In this document: positions 1 through 5,076 of the stretch, one piece after another | Numbering within the stretch: the stretch's first letter is position 1 | Layout of the letters: every line of letters begins with the position of its first letter | Origin: Prevotellaceae bacterium | GTDB lineage: Bacteria > Bacteroidota > Bacteroidia > Bacteroidales > UBA932 | NCBI GenBank assembly: GCA_031259805.1 | Contig: JAIRKX010000179.1 | Span: 1-5,076, forward strand | Length of the DNA: 5,076 nt | Reading direction: 5' to 3' | Made by a program: the position numbers and the translations under genes | The notes under the pieces: generated by a model | Told to the model about the DNA's origin: nothing | The model's database searches: none | The model's input: the letters and a program-made list of their open reading frames with translations, nothing else

Positions 1-178
1 GTCATTGTAAACGGCGAGGAACGAGCCGTAAAGCAATCCAAACAAGGAGTAGATTCCTCCTGCTTCGTTCCTCGCAGTTCGGAATGACGGCCGGAGCACC
101 CGCAGGGTGCGAAGGGAGGAATCTCTCGACCGGAGCGCACCCGCAGTGGATTGCTTCGGACTTCGTCCTTGCAATGAC
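1..178. repeat. Nested inverted-repeat intergenic element (palindromic, MITE/REP-like)
   Basis: Several inverted repeats are nested in mirrored order. GTCATTG (1-7) pairs with CAATGAC (172-178), and AAGCAATCCA (31-40) pairs perfectly with TGGATTGCTT (147-156). Inside these, CGAGGAACGA (15-24) pairs with TCGTTCCTCG (65-74), AGATTCCTCC (51-60) with GGAGGAATCT (115-124), and GTCATT (1-6) can also pair with AATGAC (83-88). A small hairpin GCACCC-GCA-GGGTGC lies at 96-110, and its flank CCGGAGC..ACCCGCAG recurs at 130-146. The 'GTCATTG...GAGGAACGA...GCAATCCA' wording resembles intergenic repeats found in many copies in diverse bacterial genomes; that is from memory, not a search. The element may begin just left of the window. 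No transposase is present, so any mobility would need help from elsewhere. The short open frame across it is a by-product of the repeat. Confidence 0.75.
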
Positions 179-192
179 GTGCGTCTCACCTT

Positions 193-245
193 TTCACCTT
201 TTCACCGCGCGCAGCGCACTTCACCTTTTCACCGCGCGTAGCGCA
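193..245. repeat. Two 26-bp direct repeats, period 27 bp
   Basis: Positions 193-218 and 220-245 are the same 26 bases apart from one C/T difference (212 versus 239). Each unit is a TTCACCTTTTCACC segment followed by CGCGC(G)AGCGCA-like sequence. A partial third copy of the CACCTTTTCACC part lies immediately upstream at about 187-198. The array adjoins the inverted-repeat element on its left and precedes the peptidase promoter by about 75 bp. No function can be assigned. A short tandem duplication in non-coding DNA is the simplest reading. Confidence 0.8.
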
Positions 246-272
246 TTTCGCCACATCATCACATATATTTTA

Positions 273-307
273 GATGCGTCAGCCCTGGCGTAGCTCAGGC
301 TCGCATC
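273..307. repeat. Imperfect hairpin upstream of the peptidase promoter
   Basis: GATGCG (273-278) pairs with CGCATC (302-307), and AGCC (281-284) pairs with GGCT (298-301). A two-base bulge (TC) sits on the left arm and a 13-base loop lies between. No T-run follows on either strand, so it is not a typical intrinsic terminator. It ends 14 bp before the -7 element and so covers the place where a -33 box would sit. It could be an operator-like site or simply the edge of the repeat-rich intergenic region. Confidence 0.4.
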
Positions 308-321
308 ATGAATTATTTTCG

Positions 322-329
322 TATCTTTG
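322..329 (+). promoter_or_regulatory. Bacteroidota-type promoter -7 element for the M13 peptidase gene
   Basis: TATCTTTG matches the TAnnTTTG -7 consensus used by the Bacteroidota primary sigma factor. Transcription would start a few bases after 329, giving a leader of roughly 15-20 nt before the ATG cluster at 352-360. No TTG-type -33 box is visible about 19-21 bp upstream. This position argues against the upstream in-frame ATG at 274, which would lie outside the transcript. Confidence 0.7.
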
Positions 330-351
330 TGCCTCTTTATTAAAAAACAAC

Positions 352-2391
352 ATGATGATGAAAAAATATCTTTTATTGACAAGCCTTTTTATTATGATTT
401 TAAGCGCCTGTAATCACACGTCTAAAGTGTCGGGGATTGATTTGAGCAATATCGATACGACGGCCCGTCCGTCCGATGATTTTTTCCAGTATGCCTGTGG
501 CGGCTGGATGACTAAAAACCCCATGAAGGCCGAGCATGCCCGCTACGGCAGTTTTGATAAACTGCGGGACGAAAATACCAAACAGGTCAATGACCTGATA
601 CGGGAACTTGCGGCTAAAACCAATGCCGGCGGCAGCGTAGCCGCGCAAATTGCCACCCTCTACAACGTGGGTATGGACAGCGTAACCCTCAACCGGCAGG
701 GCGCAGAACCGCTGTTGCCGTTGCTCGAAAAAGTGGCGGCGGCCAATACGCCTGCGCAAATCGCCGAGCAAATCATCGCCTTACACCGGCAGGCGATTTA
801 TCCGTTCTTCGGTCTGTTTGCCGAAGCCGATTTCAGCAACAGCAAAATGGATATTGCATGGCTCTTTCAGGCCGGTCTCGGCATGGACGAACGGGATTAT
901 TATCTGGACGACGACGACCGGACAAAGGACATTCGCGCTCGCTACATCACCCTGCTCACAAACATGTTCCGCCTGTCGACCTACGACCGGCTGGTCAATG
1001 CCCGTCCCGAGCAATTGGCGAAAGCCGTCCTGTCGCTCGAAACGCAGCTGGCCGAAGCCTTTATGAGCCGGCACGATTTGCGCGATCCGCATAAAATGTT
1101 TAACAAAAAAGCGCTCGACGAGGTGATTGCCCTTGCGCCGGGGTTCGATTTCGGCGCGTATTTCCGTGCGATGGGACTGCCCGAATTACAATCGCTGAAT
1201 GTCGGACAGCCCGACTATATCAAGGCATTCGGCACAATTCTGGCTACGGCAGAACCCGATGTCGTCAAAGCCTACCTTGCGTGGAATATTATTCGCGAAA
1301 GTGCGCCGTACTTGAGCGATGCCTTCGTCAACGAAAATTTTGAGTTCTACGGGCGCACCATGTCGGGAATGCAGGAATTACGGCCACGTTGGAAACGGGT
1401 CGTAGATAACGTAAACAACGTGTTGGGCGAAGCGGTCGGGCAATTGTATGTGGCCAAATATTTCCCGCCGGCGGCCAAAGAACGCATGTTGAAATTGGTG
1501 AAAAACCTGCAGGAAACGCTGGGCGAACGCATACAGGCCGCCTCGTGGATGGACAGCCAAACCAAAGAAAAAGCGCTGGAGAAACTCGGCACATTCCACA
1601 TCAAAATCGGCTACCCCGACAAGTGGCGCGATTATTCGTCGCTGGAAATTAAGGCCGACAGCTACCTTGGCAACATCCTTCGCTCCAATGCTTTTGAAGT
1701 AGATTATATGCTTCATAAAATCGACCGTCCGAAAGACGTCGACGAATGGGGCATGACGCCGCAAACGGTGAATGCCTACTACAACCCGACGACTAACGAA
1801 ATATGCTTCCCCGCGGCCATCCTGCAACCGCCGTTTTTCATGGCCGATGCCGATAATGCCGCCAACTACGGCGCTATCGGTGTAGTCATCGGGCACGAAA
1901 TGACGCATGGCTTCGACGATCAGGGGCGGCAGTACGACCGCGACGGCAACCTCCACGACTGGTGGCAGCCGGTCGATGCCGAAAACTTTGAGCAACGCGC
2001 CCAAGTGTTAGTCGATTATTTCAACAAGATAGAAGTGCTGCCCGGCACGTTTGCCGACGGTAAATATACGTTAGGCGAAAATATTGCCGACAACGGCGGA
2101 TTGCAAATTTCCTTTCAGGCCATGACCAAAGCGAAGGCTGCCGGCGAAATTGCCGACAATCTGGACGCCTTCACAGCCGAACAGCGGTTTTTTATTGCCT
2201 ACGCCACGGTATGGGCCGGTCATATACGCGAGCAGGAAATCCTGCGTCTGACCAAACAGGATGTACATTCGCTGGGTCGCTGGCGCGTAAACGGCACATT
2301 GCCGCATATCGCAGCCTTTATCGAAGCATTCCATATCCAACCCGGCGACAAAATGTATTTGAGCAAAGACGAACAGGCAGCTATTTGGTAA
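352..2391 (+). CDS. M13 family (neprilysin/PepO-like) zinc endopeptidase, lipoprotein
   Basis: A 679-residue metallopeptidase that likely cleaves oligopeptides in the cell envelope. The N-terminus is a lipoprotein signal peptide with lipobox LSAC and lipidated C20. No acidic run follows C20, so surface export is not suggested. The M13 N-terminal domain begins near residue 28 (SDDFFQYACGGW around 41-52). The catalytic half carries the substrate-binding NAYY at 474-477, the HEMTH zinc motif at 515-519 (ligands H515 and H519, catalytic E516), and ENIAD at 576-580 (third ligand E576, D580). H639 and R645 match the neprilysin transition-state His and substrate-binding Arg by context and spacing. 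The end (AAIW) is the usual M13 terminus without the mammalian Cys, and only C20, C49 and C485 are present, so the neprilysin disulfide set is absent. The start is placed at 352 by the signal peptide and promoter; 355 and 358 are equally possible. It is monocistronic here. Confidence 0.95.
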   Translation: MMMKKYLLLTSLFIMILSACNHTSKVSGIDLSNIDTTARPSDDFFQYACGGWMTKNPMKAEHARYGSFDKLRDENTKQVNDLIRELAAKTNAGGSVAAQIATLYNVGMDSVTLNRQGAEPLLPLLEKVAAANTPAQIAEQIIALHRQAIYPFFGLFAEADFSNSKMDIAWLFQAGLGMDERDYYLDDDDRTKDIRARYITLLTNMFRLSTYDRLVNARPEQLAKAVLSLETQLAEAFMSRHDLRDPHKMFNKKALDEVIALAPGFDFGAYFRAMGLPELQSLNVGQPDYIKAFGTILATAEPDVVKAYLAWNIIRESAPYLSDAFVNENFEFYGRTMSGMQELRPRWKRVVDNVNNVLGEAVGQLYVAKYFPPAAKERMLKLVKNLQETLGERIQAASWMDSQTKEKALEKLGTFHIKIGYPDKWRDYSSLEIKADSYLGNILRSNAFEVDYMLHKIDRPKDVDEWGMTPQTVNAYYNPTTNEICFPAAILQPPFFMADADNAANYGAIGVVIGHEMTHGFDDQGRQYDRDGNLHDWWQPVDAENFEQRAQVLVDYFNKIEVLPGTFADGKYTLGENIADNGGLQISFQAMTKAKAAGEIADNLDAFTAEQRFFIAYATVWAGHIREQEILRLTKQDVHSLGRWRVNGTLPHIAAFIEAFHIQPGDKMYLSKDEQAAIW

Positions 2392-2394
2392 TTC

Positions 2395-4446
2395 CTAATT
2401 CTTAATTACGGGGAACGCCGAAATCCGCAGGCGGGCGGCGCCCATAGGCACGAGGGTAATGTCTTCGACCATTGCGGCGGACGATACCGGACTTTGAGGC
2501 ACAAACGCGCAGAGTCCGTACTCGTCCATTCCCCATTCGGGAATTTTTACACCCTTCGCCTTAATCGTCCAGGGGACAGTGGGCAATGCAAACGGAAACC
2601 GGTCTGCCGGCCACGGCTGCTTCACTACCTCCAACGACTCATCGAGCCGCTCGGGATCGAATACCAGCCCATAGTTCCACGCCGATGCCGGACGGATTTC
2701 GTACGACGGCCATTGTACAGGATCGGCGCTTGCCTGCCATTTGGAATCCCACTGCGTCGTCCGAGCGCTGTTTTTCTCGATATATTCTTCTTCTATCCGC
2801 AACGAAAACGCCAGCGGGCCATAGTGCAGGCTGACACTGTTCCCGTTCTGGGCGTAGGTCTGCACATACAGGTGCATCGGCAACGCCAGCTCGACGGTAT
2901 CGCCTGCACTCCACGTCCGTTCGATGCGCAGGTAGACGCCCGGCGGCGCGGTGGCGGATGCCGTTTTCCCGTCCGCCCCGGTTACCCGCGCCGTCGCCTC
3001 GGCGCACCATTGCGGGATGCGGAGATACAACGGAAACCGCACATGATCGCATTCGCGGACAATGATCCGGACGGTTTCATCGAACGGATAATGCGTCTGT
3101 TGCTCCAGCGCGACCGTCTGCCCGTTCCCGACCTGCGCCCGCACCGTACTCTCGGCATACAGCGCCGCCGCCAGCCCATTGTCGGGCGACGCCAGCCACA
3201 GGTTTTCGGCATAATACGGCCAGCCCTGCGCATGGTTATGCTGGCAGCAACGGCTACTGAAGGGATTCATCAGCAGAAACGGCCCGCCGTTGTCGATGCC
3301 GGGACGATGATTTTGGTCGTCGCTCAGCGTCATATTAGGCGCGGTAATGTAGCGCAAGGCTTTGAAATCGGGCATCACCGCCGCCGGATAGGTATTGAAT
3401 GCCACATTCTCGCAATGGTCAGCCCAAAACGGGTCGCCGGTAATGCGAAGCAGTAGCTCGTCGGACGACATCTGCTCCACCATCCCGCAGGTTTCCACGC
3501 CCTGACGGGGATCGTGGTAGCCGGGGCGGGCGTTTTCATCAGCGCCGAACATCCCGCCCGGCGCCTGCCCATACAGGCGGCGGATTAAATGAAAAGCGCG
3601 ATACGACGCCTGCAAATGGGCCGTATCGTGACTCTGTAAATAAAAAGTGGCCGGCTCGCGGAACGATTGGGCGATATTGACATTATGCCAGTTCGGCAGG
3701 CGGTCGCGTTGCGTCCAGTCGGCGGTATTCCGGTGGATTTTTTCCCCCAGTTCCAGCAGGAACGCCTCGCCGGTGATATTATACAACCAATAGACACTGT
3801 AAAGATTATCGCCACCGCGACTGTTCTCCCAGTAATCTTCGAGGAAAAGCGAATCGGGCAATTGATGCTGCCACCGGAAATAGTCGGTCATCAGGGAAAT
3901 CACACGCCCGTCGCCCGAATATTCGTACCACGATTGCAGACACCAGAGCATAATCATATTACCCCACAGGTCGGGTTTCCCCCGCCGTTCTACCCACGGG
4001 CCGAAATAGCCGTTGTCGCGCCGGCTGTTCAGGGCGGATTCAATCCACAATCCGGTTTCCTGCAACATCGCCGGGTCGTTCAGGATATAGGCGATATTGC
4101 CGTAGCCCTTGAGCCAGTAGGGAACTTCTTCCCACCCATGGTCGCCAACGCCTTCCGGATGCAGCCATGCATTGTTCGTCTTTTCGAGCCATGCGCTGAT
4201 TTCGCCCAGACGACCGGTCAGCCCGTCGCGTTGCAGCTCGAGGTATTTCTCTACCCACCCGCCCGGGCAAATGCTGCCCACAGGCAGTTTCACAAATGCC
4301 GCCGGCAACAGCGGCCACCGGTGCCCCGTATAGTTTACATTCGACGCCTGTGTGTCGGGACGTTCGACGACGTCGAATCGCGTCTCGCGCCGGCAGCCCG
4401 TCAACGCCACCGCCATGCAAAAGGATAAAAGGAAAATGTGTTTCAT
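2395..4446 (-). CDS. DUF1680/GH127-type glycoside hydrolase (beta-L-arabinofuranosidase-like), lipoprotein
   Basis: A 683-residue secreted lipoprotein; the signal peptide ends in lipobox LTGC with C18. The first half has the DUF1680 signature order: VGSICPGGW, GLTGRLGEI, EEVPYWLKGYGNIAY and DLWGNMIMLWCLQ, consistent with an alpha/alpha barrel. The active-site cluster is intact: E318-T-C320 (VETCG) and C400-C401 (SRCCQH). These correspond to the Glu/three-Cys zinc site of characterised GH127 enzymes, where the first Cys of the CC pair is the nucleophile. E304 in GADENAR is my candidate for the acid/base. A beta-sandwich C-terminal part follows (FPLYLRIPQWC to LRISAFP). Known activities in this clan include beta-L-arabinofuranosidase (GH127, GH146) and aceric-acid hydrolase (GH127), so the substrate is uncertain; it probably acts on plant glycans. 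The start at 4446 is set by the signal peptide and promoter; an in-frame extension to 4533 would lie upstream of the promoter. The gene converges on the peptidase gene with a 3-bp gap. Confidence 0.9.
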   Translation of the reverse strand: MKHIFLLSFCMAVALTGCRRETRFDVVERPDTQASNVNYTGHRWPLLPAAFVKLPVGSICPGGWVEKYLELQRDGLTGRLGEISAWLEKTNNAWLHPEGVGDHGWEEVPYWLKGYGNIAYILNDPAMLQETGLWIESALNSRRDNGYFGPWVERRGKPDLWGNMIMLWCLQSWYEYSGDGRVISLMTDYFRWQHQLPDSLFLEDYWENSRGGDNLYSVYWLYNITGEAFLLELGEKIHRNTADWTQRDRLPNWHNVNIAQSFREPATFYLQSHDTAHLQASYRAFHLIRRLYGQAPGGMFGADENARPGYHDPRQGVETCGMVEQMSSDELLLRITGDPFWADHCENVAFNTYPAAVMPDFKALRYITAPNMTLSDDQNHRPGIDNGGPFLLMNPFSSRCCQHNHAQGWPYYAENLWLASPDNGLAAALYAESTVRAQVGNGQTVALEQQTHYPFDETVRIIVRECDHVRFPLYLRIPQWCAEATARVTGADGKTASATAPPGVYLRIERTWSAGDTVELALPMHLYVQTYAQNGNSVSLHYGPLAFSLRIEEEYIEKNSARTTQWDSKWQASADPVQWPSYEIRPASAWNYGLVFDPERLDESLEVVKQPWPADRFPFALPTVPWTIKAKGVKIPEWGMDEYGLCAFVPQSPVSSAAMVEDITLVPMGAARLRISAFPVIKN

Positions 4447-4484
4447 ACTGAATACGAATAAAAATGTTATAGTGATAAACGATG

Positions 4485-4492
4485 CAAAGATA
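4485..4492 (-). promoter_or_regulatory. Bacteroidota-type promoter -7 element for the GH127 gene
   Basis: Read on the minus strand this is TATCTTTG, identical to the core upstream of the peptidase gene. It lies 38 bp before the ATG, giving a leader of roughly 30 nt that is A/T-rich and lacks a Shine-Dalgarno sequence, as is usual in this phylum. A run of seven A (minus strand, 4502-4496) sits just upstream. The expected -33 region falls on a G/C palindrome rather than a TTG box. Confidence 0.7.
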
Positions 4493-4508
4493 CCATTTTT
4501 TTGCGGCG

Positions 4509-4520
4509 GGGGGCGCCCCC
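4509..4520. promoter_or_regulatory. 12-bp perfect G/C palindrome over the -33 region of the GH127 promoter
   Basis: The bases GGGGGCGCCCCC are a perfect dyad, 16 bp upstream of the -7 element of the GH127 gene and covering the -33 position. It could be a binding site for a dimeric regulator. It could equally be incidental in a spacer with other homopolymer runs (T7 at 4496-4502, C6 at 4526-4531, A9 at 4532-4540). The dyad is certain; its function is a guess. Confidence 0.3.
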
Positions 4521-4531
4521 GCGTTCCCCCC

Positions 4532-4563
4532 AAAAAAAAACTGCCGCCCGCGAAAGCGGGCGG
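4532..4563 (-). terminator. Rho-independent terminator of the FISUMP-type gene
   Basis: An 8-bp perfect G/C stem is formed by 4544-4551 and 4556-4563, with a four-base loop at 4552-4555 (GAAA on the plus strand, TTTC on the minus strand). Read on the minus strand the stem is followed, after three bases, by nine T (4540-4532), the classic intrinsic terminator layout. It lies about 40 bp after the natural stop of the FISUMP-type gene at 4605 and before the GH127 promoter, so it would insulate two same-strand genes. No T-run follows on the plus strand. Confidence 0.8.
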
Positions 4564-4604
4564 GTGGCAATAATTAAAAATTAAAATTTAATAAGTTCCT
4601 GCGG

Positions 4605-5076
4605 CTACCGCACGCAACGCAAGGCGAACCCGTAGTACTTATCGTAGCCGCTGGACTGCGGGTAGATAATGCTGCTACCTAAGAAGTACAAGGCATACGC
4701 GCGGCCAGCATTGTACTCAGTAGAAGACCACTAGTTGCCGCACGAATACTCGGTGCGCGAGCCGGAGTACGCGTAGCCCGTATAGGCGTAGCCATATGAG
4801 CCATTCAACGTACCAGATTTTGTGTCGCAACTGGACGGGCTACCATTGACTATTTGACAATGATCTTCTTTTGTGGGAACACGCCAAGGGCTTGGACACA
4901 ATTGCGCGGCATATTGGGCAACCATACACCACGAAAACAAATGTCCACTAAAATCAGACCGCACGCTCTGAGCACAGTCTGCCTTATAAGCGCCGGAACT
5001 ACCACCATCAAAGGTCGTATAACTACGACTACTACAATAGGTAACCGTAACCGGTGACGAAAGGGTCAACCCATTT
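4605..5076 (-). pseudogene. FISUMP-type (Fib_succ_major-like) domain gene, 5'-truncated by the window, with in-frame amber stop
   Basis: The reading frame is open from the window edge (first full codon at 5075) to TAG at 4733-4731, giving 114 visible codons. It then continues without another stop for 41 codons to TAG at 4607-4605. Visible landmarks are SGHLFSWCMVAQYA, LCPSPWRVPTKED, GSYGYAYTGYAY and SCGN; after the amber come WSSTEYNAGRAYALYF and a terminal GFALRCVR. Family members usually read ...YWSSTE... here, so the amber replaces the expected Tyr and is one third-base change from TAC or TAT. These domains are Cys-rich, probably extracellular and of unknown biochemical role; some related folds are C-type-lectin-like. 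TAG recoding is unlikely because the natural stop and that of the GH127 gene are also TAG. The TTG at 5069 is not convincing as a start, since the frame continues upstream through Asn-Gly. A sequencing error is possible. The intact 3' frame suggests a recent lesion. Confidence 0.75.
4608..4631 (-). other. Adenine-free coding-strand tail encoding GFALRCVR (possible DGR homing anchor)
   Basis: The last eight sense codons before the natural stop contain no adenine on the coding strand for 24 consecutive bases and are G/C-rich. In diversity-generating retroelements the variable region ends in such a low-adenine stretch, which stays identical to the template and anchors homing. In this domain family the tail may be conserved simply because the protein needs it. 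There is no reverse transcriptase or template repeat in the window. Confidence 0.25.

Noticed and set aside
262..271. Possible second -7 box (TATATTTT) upstream of the peptidase gene
   Set aside because: It lacks the final G of TAnnTTTG, has no -33 partner, and a perfect core exists closer to the start codon.
84..293. Small plus-strand open frame of 69 codons
   Set aside because: It runs through the inverted-repeat element and the 26-bp direct repeats, and its C-terminal half is a translated repeat. There is no promoter core or leader and no recognisable protein.
1..300. CRISPR array or tRNA/rRNA gene in the repeat-rich left end
   Set aside because: The repeats are inverted and nested or only two units long without spacers, and no cloverleaf or rRNA-like segment is visible.
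274..351. Upstream extension of the peptidase frame from ATG 274
   Set aside because: It would precede the TATCTTTG promoter core and place 26 residues before a clean lipoprotein signal peptide. The start at 352 fits both better.
1378..2004. Minus-strand open frame (208 codons) opposite the peptidase gene
   Set aside because: It overlaps the HExxH and NAYY coding region in antisense, has no recognisable motifs or leader, and is a shadow of a G/C-rich gene.
2494..3456. Long plus-strand open frame (320 codons) opposite the GH127 gene
   Set aside because: Its product is Arg/Pro-rich with no recognisable domain, and it lies wholly antisense to a gene with clear family motifs. Another at 3667-4428 is rejected for the same reason.
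4447..4533. Upstream extension of the GH127 frame from 4533
   Set aside because: The extra 29 residues cross the promoter core, the G/C palindrome and the edge of the terminator T-run, and they precede a standard lipoprotein signal peptide.
4605..4733. TAG read as a sense codon (recoded stop)
   Set aside because: The natural stop of the same gene and the stop of the GH127 gene are both TAG, so general amber reassignment is not supported.

Overview
The window looks like chromosomal DNA from a member of the Bacteroidota, probably Bacteroidales. Three things point that way. Both intact genes have a perfect TAnnTTTG -7 promoter core (TATCTTTG) just upstream. Both have A/T-rich leaders with no Shine-Dalgarno sequence. 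The right edge carries a 'Fibrobacter succinogenes major paralogous' (FISUMP-type) domain ending in GFALRCVR, a kind of protein common in this phylum. Nothing here fixes the genus.

Layout. Positions 1-351 hold no convincing gene. They contain a nested inverted-repeat element (1-178), a pair of 26-bp direct repeats (193-245), an imperfect hairpin (273-307) and a promoter core (322-329). Positions 352-2391 (+) encode a full-length lipoprotein metallopeptidase of family M13 (neprilysin/PepO type) with all expected zinc and catalytic residues. Positions 2395-4446 (-) encode a lipoprotein glycoside hydrolase of the DUF1680/GH127 type with its Cys-Glu metal/catalytic cluster. The two genes converge with 3 bp between their stop codons. 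Positions 4447-4604 are a compact regulatory spacer: the GH127 gene promoter, a 12-bp G/C palindrome, stacked homopolymer runs, and a strong hairpin plus T9 terminator on the minus strand for the gene to its right. Positions 4605-5076 (-) are the 3' part of a FISUMP-type gene, open past the window edge and interrupted by one in-frame amber codon 41 codons before its natural stop.

How the parts fit. The two lipoproteins are envelope enzymes, one cutting peptides and one probably removing beta-L-arabinofuranose or a related sugar. Each has its own promoter, and nothing shows that they share a pathway. No SusC/SusD pair, regulator or transporter is visible, so a polysaccharide utilisation locus cannot be claimed from this window.

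The most interesting part is the right edge. The FISUMP C-terminus, its adenine-free coding-strand tail and the nearby GAAA-loop hairpin resemble the target side of a diversity-generating retroelement. No reverse transcriptase or template repeat is present here, so this remains a hypothesis. The premature stop is a direct observation.
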